This document shows positions 47,201-56,027 of a stretch of 64,000 nt of DNA, in pieces. The DNA comes from Tritrichomonas musculus (taxonomy: Eukaryota; Parabasalia; Tritrichomonadida; Tritrichomonadidae), in NCBI GenBank assembly GCA_039105265.1, contig JAPFFF010000035.1, forward strand, positions 592,835 to 656,834, read 5' to 3'. The notes below the pieces were generated by a model. The model ran no database searches, was not told the DNA's origin, and saw only the letters and a list, made by a program, of their open reading frames with translations. The position numbers were made by a program, and so were the translations under genes. How positions within the stretch are numbered: position 1 is the first letter of the stretch; each line of letters starts with the position of its first letter.

Positions 47201-50177
47201 ACTTGAAAGATTTTTGATTCGTCGAGGTTTCATTGATCCTGATGAACAGAAGATGATTGACAATGCTCGAAATGGAGACATCGGAGCCACAGTCAAGGCA
47301 GCTAAAGAGATTGAGAATACAGGAGATTATAAAACATCGAACTTTTTATATGAGATTGCGGCAGACTCGAATGATGCGGAATCATCATTTATTCTTGGAG
47401 AATACTATTCATTAGGCCTCCATGGCCTAAAGAAAAATGAATCCAAAACTCAACTATACAAATCACGAGCAGAACATCTTGGTTATTATGAAACTCTTAA
47501 AAATAAATTGCGACAAGGCACCGCCGATCATGAACACATAGAAAATAATGAGAAAGAACAAAACAGCAATTCACAAACAACAGATTCACAAATAAGTGAG
47601 TCACAAGAAATAGAACAGAATTTCATGAAAGAGATCAACGATGTAAATATGTCAGTTGAAGATCTGATTAGTCGAGGAGATTATTATGCACAAACACAGC
47701 CAGAACTTGCATTGAAATACTTTGAGGAAGTGATTCGACGAGGCGATGATCGTGGTTATCAGAAATGTGCGGAACAATTCACCTCATTTGACAAGAAGCT
47801 TGAATACTATGAGAAAGCGATTGACAAGAAAGTTTCGGGCGCATTCAGCACATGGCGTAAACGAATCTTCAAATATATTCAAAACAAAAAAGATGAAAAC
47901 ACACTTCATGACATTGCAGCACACTTTTTGAAGTATGATGATTACTCAGATGCAGCACGAATATATTATAAAGCCAAAAACGAAGAAAAGTATAAATATT
48001 ATTATTCAAAAGCAAAAGAAAACCTCGACAATATTCAAGACGGGCAACAGCAACTTTTCTTCTCATACCTCTGTGAAAAGCAGAATGACATTGACATAGC
48101 AATTGAAATGGCTACAAAAGCACTTCAAAATGGAGAGACAAAAGCCAAAGACAAATTAGAATCATTAAAAGCTAAAAAGGAAAAACAACAAAAGCCTATC
48201 AGTGCAACAATAACAGCAGATAAAAATCATCATTTGCTCAGCCCTGCCGCTCCAATGAAGAAATCTAGCTCTTTATCAGACATTCGTGATCATGAGAGAC
48301 AGCCAATTAATCCTGCATCAAACGAAGAGAAAGAAACAGAAGCACTCAAAGATGAAAAATCTAAAATCATTAAGAATAGTAATAATAAAGATGAAGAACA
48401 ACAACAGAAGCCTCCTGCAAACGGAAATCAGCAAATAAACGATGAGAAATATGACATACTGAGAGGTAAAATTCAGCAGTTGATGCAATCCAACACCGGT
48501 TTTACGCAAGAAGAAATTCAGTTATTGCTTAGTGGCTTAACACAGTTTAAGAGCACAGTTGAAGCCAACCAAGATAAGCAAGATCTACCACAAGTAAGTA
48601 ATGATGCTTCATATACCGACAAAATGCAAGATATGCAAGATAATGAAGTAAATCAAGTTTCTAAAGTTATCAGTTCAAATCAGCAAATTCCAAATCCTGG
48701 TGAAAAGAATGCAAATCAGTTTGACAACTCATTCAAAGAAAAGCTTCAGAGCAATAGCGCTCAGATTAATAAAGAAAATGCTGTAAAACAACCAAATACA
48801 AGCCAGCAAATGTGTAGCACAAATAAAACATCAGAAACTAGTAAGCAACTTGCTGATTCCAGCTCACTTCGCCATTTTTTAGATGCTGTTTCGCAAGCCA
48901 AGCAGCCTACAAGCTTGCAAAATCAAATCAATATTAATAGCAAGCTGCCACAATCCAATCCATTTACAGAATTGAGTAGTAAAAAGAAAGAAACAAATAA
49001 TTTTGAGACCCAAAAAACTGTTTTTAACCAGTTTGTCACGATGCCAGTTAGTGAGCCTATTAAGAATCAGCCACAAACGAAGCCATTTACAGAAACTGAT
49101 AATAAAAAGCAGGAAGCAAGTAATTCTGAGAACATTAAATCTGTCTATAATCCCCATGTTAAACAGCCAGTTAGTGAGCCTATTAAGAATCAGCAGCAGT
49201 CGAGTCCATCCAAAGTTATGACTAATGAAAATACAGAAGCAAGCAACTTAGAGAAGCCTAAAGACGTTTTCAATCATAATGTTAAGTTTCCTACTTCTCA
49301 AACAACAGAAGTGCATAATACAGAGCCCAAGCCTGCGATGCCTTCCATCAGCAGAGACCAACAAAACAACAGTTCTACTCTCAAGAAAGAGATCCCGTTA
49401 AATCTGTTGAATAAGCTTCCAAAGACTCTGCCAATAATGAGCCAGAAAGAAGCAAGTCCAACTCTAAAAGTAGGACCAAACGCAAAGCCAGCCAACCAGC
49501 TACACAAAGCACAGCAGGCATCTATTATAAAAGACAAAGATGAAAAGAATCTCGTCCAAAAGCAAGCGACAGCTGATTTAAATAAAAGCGGATCACTTTC
49601 TGATGCTGATGCCGAGTCTTTTCTTGAGCAAGGGATCACGTTTTTCAGTGGGAAACACAACATGGCGCAAGACTACAACAAAGCTTTTGATTTCTTCAAG
49701 CGTGCGAGCGACCTTGGCTCCCCGAAGGCCGACTTTTATCTCGGAAGCTTCTACCAAAACGGTTATGGAAACGTCACTAAAAACAGCATCTACAGCGCCA
49801 TCTATTTCAGAAGGTCTGCTGAGAAAAATGATCCTGATGGCCAAAACGGTTACGCTAACTGCTTGAAAAACGGTTTTGGAGTGAAGAAAAATATCGACAA
49901 GGCACTTCAAATGTACAAGCTGGCTGCTGATGCCGGAAACAATGAAGCCGCATTCAATTATGGACGTGAACTTTATTTGAAGAGCTCAGATGAATTGGAA
50001 GTGCAGCGATCAATTCCTTACTTAAGGAAAGGTGCTGAAGTGATGATTCCTGACGCATTGTATTTATATTCAATGGCAATTAAAAAATATGATCCAAAAG
50101 AATCAAAATTATGTTTGGAAATGTCAATCCAAAGAGGAAGTAAAATGGCTGAAAAAGCCAAACAACAAGACTTTTAA
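44223..50177 (+). CDS. Pseudokinase-Sel1 protein, paralogue of the 36440 gene
   Basis: The 1984-residue protein has the same plan as its neighbour up to about residue 1310. It has a pseudokinase fold with HGNLCPSN (142-149) and DFG at 162-164, Sel1 block 1 (about 300-527), a charged linker, Sel1 block 2 (about 690-1080) and a helical repeat region (about 1140-1312). After that it differs: a long disordered Gln/Asn/Pro/Lys tract (about 1320-1790) and a third Sel1 block (about 1796-1983, HNMAQDYNKAFDFFKRASDL) replace the coiled coil and Gly-rich domain. Long stretches, for example the catalytic loop and residues near 1145-1250, are identical to the paralogue even at synonymous sites. Others are clearly diverged. 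It is probably a non-catalytic scaffold. Confidence 0.92.
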   Translation: MKNIFNSIIDFSQFNVIEQMPNPKYTMMTIVETKCSPQKKYLLKTFNFNCFLSKHQKIIAETFYRISCNKQEYLLCYKKYSFSSLQSNFYPTFLMRDISTATLEKSFKNPEFQAKWKVKDIMKCLFAVSEGLLFLHNHLICHGNLCPSNIIIDEAKQSYLVDFGLYPIKKLYMTNDEIFNKEYKDPNTNESNISFSNDVYSYGILIIQFHLVFSGLQEDGSIQKFLSNKDERKYDIFPKIFKEMIPRCLLLKKEERLTFQGIREMYENESYEIENIHQHVSNIYNKFIKTFYLETLCNQNDSNAMNKLGNMYFKGKLKDRNNENAKIYFKKAADLGNSEGENKYGVILMKEGKKENNEDKQKIAASYFEKSANKRNIHGMCNYGIALENGYGVERDMKKAEEYLKKSADLGYSHACVKYALFLFRNKEDVGSRNAGLEYMKKAMNEGSGEAYYEYGILLREGKFVDKDEELSTEYFKVGADIGHEKSILEYAACNMYGIGTQVNLNEAIKYYEIGSEKGNKKAINKLKELLKGPTSPMKTTKAANTETKTANTETKTAEQNEEKQAKANKKDETISNNNKSENNKETTKTDVPSIINELTPNQQSVPNVSNDQPSKQERNEKPEQSSPKRDSIQNQSQLQPEVQIISPVDQTTHQERPNVEDESEEVIEENGFFSQDTSPEALYEIFKNFRNQYYGLRESENDDKMKYQLFKFEKQFINTKDPRIIYKYAKLYKYDVNNEESQKKSMEYFKKSAENGYAKAQSYYGLCLLKGEGVEKDEKEGIEMLKSSCIQGDVNGMYELGLALYQGIGIEKDEDFGLVYLKEAAEHGKSEAQMYYGLWCLDPVVGHQYIEEAANDSKCTKAKFYLAKDFMEGRGVERNLHKAIEIFIDIYEKERDHETLLYLIRCLKETDYGLAIYYMKIFSDLTDKELEKEIKEMQFEYGLELFKGEHTEVNIEESFKYIKKSGFMSRIRSEHPEIYSVMPHDFTPIEKGLERFLIRRGFIDPDEQKMIDNARNGDIGATVKAAKEIENTGDYKTSNFLYEIAADSNDAESSFILGEYYSLGLHGLKKNESKTQLYKSRAEHLGYYETLKNKLRQGTADHEHIENNEKEQNSNSQTTDSQISESQEIEQNFMKEINDVNMSVEDLISRGDYYAQTQPELALKYFEEVIRRGDDRGYQKCAEQFTSFDKKLEYYEKAIDKKVSGAFSTWRKRIFKYIQNKKDENTLHDIAAHFLKYDDYSDAARIYYKAKNEEKYKYYYSKAKENLDNIQDGQQQLFFSYLCEKQNDIDIAIEMATKALQNGETKAKDKLESLKAKKEKQQKPISATITADKNHHLLSPAAPMKKSSSLSDIRDHERQPINPASNEEKETEALKDEKSKIIKNSNNKDEEQQQKPPANGNQQINDEKYDILRGKIQQLMQSNTGFTQEEIQLLLSGLTQFKSTVEANQDKQDLPQVSNDASYTDKMQDMQDNEVNQVSKVISSNQQIPNPGEKNANQFDNSFKEKLQSNSAQINKENAVKQPNTSQQMCSTNKTSETSKQLADSSSLRHFLDAVSQAKQPTSLQNQININSKLPQSNPFTELSSKKKETNNFETQKTVFNQFVTMPVSEPIKNQPQTKPFTETDNKKQEASNSENIKSVYNPHVKQPVSEPIKNQQQSSPSKVMTNENTEASNLEKPKDVFNHNVKFPTSQTTEVHNTEPKPAMPSISRDQQNNSSTLKKEIPLNLLNKLPKTLPIMSQKEASPTLKVGPNAKPANQLHKAQQASIIKDKDEKNLVQKQATADLNKSGSLSDADAESFLEQGITFFSGKHNMAQDYNKAFDFFKRASDLGSPKADFYLGSFYQNGYGNVTKNSIYSAIYFRRSAEKNDPDGQNGYANCLKNGFGVKKNIDKALQMYKLAADAGNNEAAFNYGRELYLKSSDELEVQRSIPYLRKGAEVMIPDALYLYSMAIKKYDPKESKLCLEMSIQRGSKMAEKAKQQDF

Positions 50178-50872
50178 TTATAAAACACAATCTATTTTAA
50201 ATTACTCTCAAAATATAAAAATAATAAAAAAAGATTTATATAATATTGACAAGTTATAAATTTTTCTAATTTATATTGTATTTCATTGTTATTTTAATAT
50301 TGATGATTTTAAAATTAATGCTAAATAAAAGATAAATTTCATTATTTACTTAAATACAATTTACTTATATATTAAAATAAATAATTATTTTAGGAATATT
50401 CAATATTTATAACGAAATAATACAATATAAATGTTATGGTATAAATTGAATATTTTCAATTACAAAAGATAAAATATAAACCTATGAAATTTTTTTGATT
50501 TCAAATGTTTATTTTTTATATATCTCTGAAATTCGAAAAATTAACTGATTCATTCAATTTCGTAAATATTTCTGAAAATTAAATTGAATTCTCAGTATCT
50601 ACCTTTTTACAATGATATCCAATTTTTATATAATACTGTGTTTATTTGAAGTTTTCTCGATATAAAATATTATAGATATATCTATAAAATATTTATTAAT
50701 ATTGAAGATTATTTAATTTCTTCAGTAAATAGCCGATATTATGAAAAATATAAAGCCAATTCAAAATGAAAAGTTAACAATTACATTTAATTTTTCAGAT
50801 ATTTACAACAACTTTTTCAATATATATAAAAAATATTTTTATAAACATGAAAACAACATGTTGTTTATCAAA
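50178..50872. other. Intergenic region
   Basis: About 700 bp of AT-rich DNA downstream of the pseudokinase gene and upstream of the DUF4197 gene. Nothing coding or repeated was recognised. Confidence 0.35.
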
Positions 50873-50883
50873 TCATTTTTATT
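50873..50883 (+). promoter_or_regulatory. Initiator-like box of the DUF4197 gene
   Basis: TCATTTTTATT lies 6 bases before the ATG at 50890, a good match to the parabasalid initiator. Confidence 0.55.
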
Positions 50884-50889
50884 TTAAGC

Positions 50890-51651
50890 ATGTCAGACGA
50901 ACATATGGAAGTTAAAGAACGTGGATTCTTAGGAGATCTCACCAAATTTGTCGGATCAAAAGTACCACAAGTTAATAATGTAGCCAAATTATCAAACTTA
51001 TCTGAGGAAGATATCGAAAAAGGACTCAAAGAAGCTCTCCAAAAAGGAATAGAAACAGCTGTTGCCCAAGTTTCTGTTGATAATGGTTATTATCGTGATG
51101 AAGCCATCCGAATTCTTCTTCCACCAGAAGCTCAGACCATTACAAAGAACATCAGCAAAATCCCACATGGTGATGAACTTTTAGACAATGTTATTAAGAA
51201 CATGAATGCAGCAGCTTCAGATGCAGCTAAGAATGTTACACCAATATTCATTGATGCTATCAAAAGTATCAACATTCAAGATGCAAAGAACATCCTTCTT
51301 GGTGAAGAAAGAGCAGCTACAAACTACTTCAAAGATAAAACCGATACAAGACTCAAAGGTTTAATCCAGCCAAAGATCGATGAATCAATGAATAAGAAAA
51401 TTATTGGCGATTGCTCAGCTGCTTCATCATGGGATTCCTTAATGAGCCAATGGAATAAAATTGCTTCATCAACAATCGGTAAATTTGCTGGAATGAAAGA
51501 AGTTGACACTGATATCACTTCATACGTTACAACAAAGGCAATGGACGGTTTATTCAATAAAATCGGTGATCAAGAAAAAGAAATTAGATCAAATGTTGAT
51601 GCACAAACAACCGAAATCTTAAGAAAAGTTTTTGGATCATTATTGAAATAA
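50890..51651 (+). CDS. DUF4197 family protein
   Basis: The 253-residue helical protein matches the bacterial DUF4197 pattern closely: LSNLSEEDIEKGLKEALQKG, then VAQVSVDNGYYRDEAIRILL, ITKNISKIPHGDELLDNVIK, DAAKNVTPIFIDAIKSINIQ, and DAKNILLGEERAATNYFKDK. Bacterial members are usually exported or lipoproteins. Here there is no signal peptide or lipobox and the chain starts MSDEHMEVKERGFLGD. Its molecular role is unknown in any organism. In a protist the simplest explanation is transfer from a bacterium followed by loss of the export signal. Codon use is as AT-rich as its surroundings and an initiator-like box precedes it, so it is well settled and probably expressed. Confidence 0.88.
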   Translation: MSDEHMEVKERGFLGDLTKFVGSKVPQVNNVAKLSNLSEEDIEKGLKEALQKGIETAVAQVSVDNGYYRDEAIRILLPPEAQTITKNISKIPHGDELLDNVIKNMNAAASDAAKNVTPIFIDAIKSINIQDAKNILLGEERAATNYFKDKTDTRLKGLIQPKIDESMNKKIIGDCSAASSWDSLMSQWNKIASSTIGKFAGMKEVDTDITSYVTTKAMDGLFNKIGDQEKEIRSNVDAQTTEILRKVFGSLLK

Positions 51652-51755
51652 ATTAATCATGATATCAAATAAACATGATATAATTTTAAATTTGATATGA
51701 TATGTTTTAAGATTTATTATTATTATTTATTTTGCATCATCTTTTATTTTTAGTA
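51652..51755. other. Short AT-rich spacer
   Basis: Spacer between the DUF4197 gene and the phosphatase fossil. Nothing recognised. Confidence 0.3.
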
Positions 51756-52287
51756 GATTATGAAAAATGTGGATTTAAGAATGAATACGTTACCCGTTAT
51801 GATGAAGAAGTTTATCAAAATTTTTTTGATGTTTTTGATTGCATGCCTCTTGAAGTAATTGTTACTAATATTGAAAAATAAAAATCAATATTATTCATGA
51901 ACGGTGGCCTTTCACCAAACTTCACCAGTATTCGCCAACTTGAAGAAATACAGAGAGTACTCAAAGATATTGAAAGTGGACTTGTTCATGAAATTCTTTT
52001 CTCGGATCCAAATTCATAAGTAAAGAACTTTTCTGATAACAAAAGCCCAAATACATACTCATATGAAACTAAAGATATTCACAATTTTTTAAAGAAAAAA
52101 CAATTTAGATCAAATAATTAATTCTCATCAAAAGAATGATTTATATTTTCTTTTAAGTGATGATCATCATCATGTCCTTACAATGGAATCTGCAAATGGA
52201 ATGAATATTTACATTAGAGAAGATATGCTCTATACATTTTCAAACAGAACCAATTTGAATTGTTAAACAATTATATTGATCCAATCT
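51756..52287 (+). pseudogene. PPP-family serine/threonine phosphatase fossil
   Basis: The frame reads DYEKCGFKNEYVTRYDEEVY, then NFFDVFDCMPLEVIVTN, a stop, LFMNGGLSPNFTSIRQLEEI and LVHEILFSDPNS, another stop, and then YSYETKDIHNFLKKKQ. These follow the middle of PP1/PP2A-type phosphatases (YGFYDEC..., F..LFDYLPL, HGGLSP, DLLWSDP). HGGLSP has become NGGLSP, which removes a catalytic His. The N-terminal metal-binding motifs are absent and several stops intervene. A broken relic with no plausible product. Confidence 0.8.
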
Positions 52288-52637
52288 TAAAAGTTTAAAT
52301 TCCTCAAATTTTCATTATATCATGAAAGTAATAAATAAATGATTATTTTTTTTTAAATCTGGATTGTTTCTTTATTGCTGTATATTTATTTTTTGAATTT
52401 CGCCAAATAGCCTCAGAAAAAATAATTTGTAAACTATTTTAAAGAAATAATAAAATTTTATAAATATCTCGAATAATATATATTATTAGTTGAAAGTAAT
52501 ACTTATTCTATATATAAATACTACAAATATATAATAAATAAAATGTTAATAATGTATACATTTATTTTTAAATTTATATCTATAGCCGGAAAATTATATA
52601 ATTCATATGAAATAATTGGGTAGGCACCAAGACTTTT
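52288..52637. other. AT-rich spacer
   Basis: About 350 bp at the 3' end of the ATCase gene and beyond the phosphatase fossil. Nothing recognised. Confidence 0.35.
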
Positions 52638-53543
52638 TTAATCTCGGTGGAGGACTTGTAAGAGAAGAGCCATACGTACCCATAGGCCGTTGTGTGCTTG
52701 TTCGAAGTAGCATGCACGAGGATCATCATCAACTTCTGTAGAAATTTCGTTGACACGTGGTAATGGATGAAGCAAGATAAGATTTTCACTGAACATATTT
52801 AAGACTTTTTTGTCAACAATGAATTCTTCTTTTCCAAAATCACCTTCAAATCTTTCAGATTGGATTCTGGTATGATACATTACATCTAAGTCTTTTGGTA
52901 AGTCTTCAAAGCTGTGGCATACTGTGTACTCGACGTTCTTTTCTTTAAGAATCTCGACGTATTTTTGGGGAAGTGCAAATGCTTCTTTACTTAAGCCGTA
53001 GATTTTGACGTTATCATAAAAAGCTAATAACTTGATAAGTGAGTGGATTGTTCGTCCGTTTGCTAAGTCTCCAAGAATTGCAACTTTTAAGTTGTCAAGG
53101 TGACCGATTTTTTCACGTATTGTATATAAATCAAGTAATGCTTGTGTTGGATGTTCTCCTTTGCCAGCACCACCATTGAGAATTGGGATTTTATTAACAC
53201 TTGCTGCTTCAATTGCGGATGTTTCAGATTTATGGCGCATAACCATTGCATCAGCATAACCAGCGATAACACGGACCGAATCTTGAATGGTTTCACCTTT
53301 ACTAGCGGAAGATGATGAACCAGCGTTTTCGGTTGTAATGATTTTGGCTCCAAGTTTAAGTGCTGCTGTTTCAAATGATAATCTGGTTCGTGTGCTTGGT
53401 TCATAGAACATAACAGCAATGATTTTATCACTTAACTTGTTTGAGTAGTTTTCAGGATGATCTTTGATTTTGTTTGTTAAGTCAAAGACATCTTTTAAGC
53501 TGTCTTTATCATATTGATCGGCGCTTAAAACGTGTTTCATCAT
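52638..53543 (-). CDS. Aspartate carbamoyltransferase
   Basis: The 301-residue protein catalyses carbamoyl phosphate plus aspartate to carbamoyl aspartate, the committed step of pyrimidine synthesis. Active-site motifs are intact: FYEPSTRTRLSFE with Ser50-Thr-Arg-Thr-Arg54, SKGET (81-85), VMRH (101-104), GEHPTQALLDLYTI and LLHPLPRVNEIS. HPLPRVNE and the length distinguish ATCase from ornithine transcarbamylase. It is the single-domain catalytic chain, unlike the fused CAD of animals. No neighbour belongs to the pathway. The protein lacks a targeting sequence and is probably cytosolic. The start is the first of two adjacent ATGs, with an initiator-like box upstream. Trichomonads mostly salvage pyrimidines, so its in vivo role is open. 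Confidence 0.95.
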   Translation of the reverse strand: MMKHVLSADQYDKDSLKDVFDLTNKIKDHPENYSNKLSDKIIAVMFYEPSTRTRLSFETAALKLGAKIITTENAGSSSSASKGETIQDSVRVIAGYADAMVMRHKSETSAIEAASVNKIPILNGGAGKGEHPTQALLDLYTIREKIGHLDNLKVAILGDLANGRTIHSLIKLLAFYDNVKIYGLSKEAFALPQKYVEILKEKNVEYTVCHSFEDLPKDLDVMYHTRIQSERFEGDFGKEEFIVDKKVLNMFSENLILLHPLPRVNEISTEVDDDPRACYFEQAHNGLWVRMALLLQVLHRD

Positions 53544-53549
53544 CTGAAG

Positions 53550-53559
53550 ATAAAAATGA
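53550..53559 (-). promoter_or_regulatory. Initiator-like box of the ATCase gene
   Basis: TCATTTTTAT on the minus strand ends 6 bases before the ATG at 53543, the same arrangement as at the SOD and DUF4197 genes. Confidence 0.55.
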
Positions 53560-54631
53560 TGTCAAGTCCAGCAATGGTCGTTTGTTCAAATTTTGTTATA
53601 AAGATTTAAGCTCTCAAATTCGACCAAATTATTGAATTTAAAAAAAAAAAAATATTTATTTATCTTTTTAAATTTCTAATAAATATTTTTTAAAATCAGT
53701 AAAATACATTTTATAAATTGTGTTTGTTTTAAATAATCTGGATATTCTGGATTTATTTCAGATTAGGTTAACTTTTCCTATAAGAAACCTTATTTTTCTG
53801 AATTTGAATACACGTTGGTAGTGTAATTTCAATAGATTTTTCTGAGTAAACTACGTATTTTTCAGAGCTAGCTACGTCTCAATATTTAACGCGAAACCTT
53901 GAAATTTCTTTCAATATAATTCAAATATATCTTTATGCATGAGCATTTTTATATTTAATATTATTTATAAAACTAAATTAATTCACGTGCACTAAAAAAA
54001 AAATTCTTCGATATTTTTTTTTTTTTGAACGAGCTTTGAAAAAATGGAAAGTACAAAAATATCTCTTCTTGAATCTCTTGATAAAGAATTAGATACAGAA
54101 GAAAAATGTTAAAATATCAAAAGTGTTATCTCAACTCAACAAATAGTATAGCTTTAGCATGGTATTTTTGAAATATTATATACCGAACTATCATAGACTA
54201 TGCAAGAGAAGAAAATTGTCAAGAAATCATTGGCCTTCATTCCAAATAATTGATTAATTAAAACTAGGAGAACAGATATATGAATACTCATTAAGCTTTC
54301 AAATTCAAACATCAAAATGATTCCTATCACATGAATAAACATTTATAAAAATCAAAAAACTAAAAAATCAAGTTTTTAAAAATCTTTTTTTATTTAACCA
54401 AATTCAGCAAACAATTATAATTGAAAAAAATAAAATTTACCAAATTACAGTCAAATAAAAATAGGATATAGCATAAAATATTAGAATTATGGTTAAAATA
54501 CGAAATTTTCTTTCAAAAAAGCTACAAATAATAGATACTCTAATTTATCTTAAAAATTGAGATATCCCTCAAAAAATAAAGTATTTGAAATAATTCATAC
54601 AATTGAATAAAAAAATGTGATTATATTAATA
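53560..54631. other. AT-rich intergenic region
   Basis: About 1.07 kb. A 22-codon frame at 54043 (MESTKISLLESLDKELDTEE) is too short to support. CTACGT recurs near 53850-53875. Nothing else recognised. Confidence 0.35.
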
Positions 54632-55391
54632 GAGGGTTTTCCAAAAAAAAAAAGCTTGTTCAAAACTAATCTTTTTTCCGAAAACTCGATGATAATAGGA
54701 AATTCTTTTTTTTCCAAAAATTGGTCTGTTTTCCGAAATTTTTATTTTTTGCCTATCTCGAACTTTTTTGCAAAAAAAATGGGATTTTAACGAAAAATGA
54801 GATATTTTATGCAAAAAAAATTATTTTATTAGTAAAAAAAAATATAAGTGGTAAATAAATTTATGACATTACAATAAAACAAAAACTAGCTATATTTGAG
54901 ATACCAAAAATACAATCTACAATTATGATAATGTTATATCAACTATATTCTGCAATTTATGCTTATAAATATTTATATCGTATAGAAAGGCAGAAACTAA
55001 TCTACATGTTTAGCTGATTTCCATCTTTTATAATTTAATTTAATTTTTGATGAGTGTTGAATTTGTTAACTTTATAAAAATTTTTGTAGAGATTCGTGGG
55101 TATACATTATTTTTTGATTATTATTCAATATATATTGAATAAATATATATATAAACAGTAGAAAAAAATTCATAGTTGATAAATAAAATAACATTTTTTC
55201 AAAAAAAAAAAGCATGAGTAGCTACTCATGCTTTTGTGAAAAAAAAAAATTCTCATAAAATTTGGATTTTCCGAAAAAAAACATTTTCCGAAAACCAGCC
55301 TGTTTTTGGAAAAAAAAGAATTTCTTATTTTTGTTGAGTTTTCGGAAAAAAGGTTATTTTTGAGCAAGCTTTTTTTTTTTGGAAAACCCTC
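54632..55391. mobile_element. MITE with ~105-bp terminal inverted repeats
   Basis: The left end begins GAGGGTTTTCC, then an A run and AGCTTG. The right end, reverse-complemented, begins identically, and similarity continues for about 105 bp at roughly 85 percent with shared CTTTTTTCCGAAAACTC and GAAATTCTTTTTTTTCC. Both flanks read TAATA, so the target duplication is TA (or TAATA), which fits a Tc1/mariner-type or related insertion. The 760-bp body has no transposase. A perfect palindrome lies inside at 55208-55235. Confidence 0.8.
55208..55235. repeat. Perfect 28-bp palindrome inside the MITE
   Basis: Two 14-base arms, AAAAGCATGAGTAG and CTACTCATGCTTTT, abut without a loop. The palindrome is off-centre in the element and could form a cruciform or a strong RNA hairpin. 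Confidence 0.85.
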
Positions 55392-55449
55392 TAATATTTA
55401 TAAGATTTTTATTACCAACGAAATTGATATATCAGTATAATAACTAATA

Positions 55450-56013
55450 TTATATATTATATTCATCATCAAAGTCAAATAATGAATTTTCTTCAAAAAA
55501 TTGATCATATTTCTCATTATTTATCCAAATATCATCTTTTTCAAAAAAACTTTGCCCTTTCTTTGTTTTTAACTGATTATCTGAATTTCTTTTTTGAGAT
55601 CTATTTGGCTCTTCTTTGTCATTTTTCGGTTGTTCTTCCTGCTTTTTTTTTGGAAAAAAGAAACGACTTCTTTGTAAAAAGGCAAGTCTATTTTTTATTG
55701 ATACTTGATTTCTTTTGCCGAAATATTTACAAAATAAAGACCATTTAGGTCCATATTTAGTGTACAAATCTATTAGTAGATTATCTTCATTTTGTGACCA
55801 TTCTACTTTCTCGATTTCAGGCTTCAAATTATTCATATATCTGTCTCTACATTGCTTAGCTGTTCTTCCAGGGACAAAATTTGCAATAAACGACCATTTT
55901 TTTGATCCAATTATTTGAACAAAATGCTTAATGATTTGATCTTCTTTTTCAGTGAAATGTTTTTGAACTCTCTTGCTCTTATTTTTTGGTCTTGTATTGT
56001 TAGTTGTTTGCAT
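55450..56013 (-). CDS. Myb-like (R2R3-type) DNA-binding protein
   Basis: Starting at the ATG at 56013 the protein has 187 residues. A basic leader (RPKNKSKRVQKHF) precedes two Myb/SANT repeats. The first is FTEKEDQIIKHFVQIIGSKK with W, then PGRTAKQCRDRYMNNLKP. The second is WSQNEDNLLIDLYTKYGPKW, then FGKRNQVSIKNRLAFLQR. The recognition helices (TAKQCRDRY and SIKNRL) are typical of Myb proteins. The C-terminal 70 residues are charged, then acidic with aromatic residues (SLFDFDDEYNI), which could serve activation. Trichomonads carry hundreds of such genes; studied ones regulate iron-responsive promoters. A TTG two codons upstream is in frame, but the ATG is preferred because an initiator-like box ends just before it. 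Confidence 0.9.
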   Translation of the reverse strand: MQTTNNTRPKNKSKRVQKHFTEKEDQIIKHFVQIIGSKKWSFIANFVPGRTAKQCRDRYMNNLKPEIEKVEWSQNEDNLLIDLYTKYGPKWSLFCKYFGKRNQVSIKNRLAFLQRSRFFFPKKKQEEQPKNDKEEPNRSQKRNSDNQLKTKKGQSFFEKDDIWINNEKYDQFFEENSLFDFDDEYNI

Positions 56014-56018
56014 TTTCA

Positions 56019-56027
56019 ATTAAATGA
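56019..56027 (-). promoter_or_regulatory. Initiator-like box of the Myb gene
   Basis: TCATTTAAT on the minus strand lies 5 bases before the ATG at 56013. Confidence 0.45.

Noticed and set aside
54043-54111. 22-codon frame MESTKISLLESLDKELDTEE
   Set aside because: Too short, with no initiator box and no recognised homologue.
54626-54814. Short frames inside the 54632-55391 element as transposase remains
   Set aside because: They are formed by the terminal repeats (FFSKN/FGKK phrases appear on both ends) and match no transposase.
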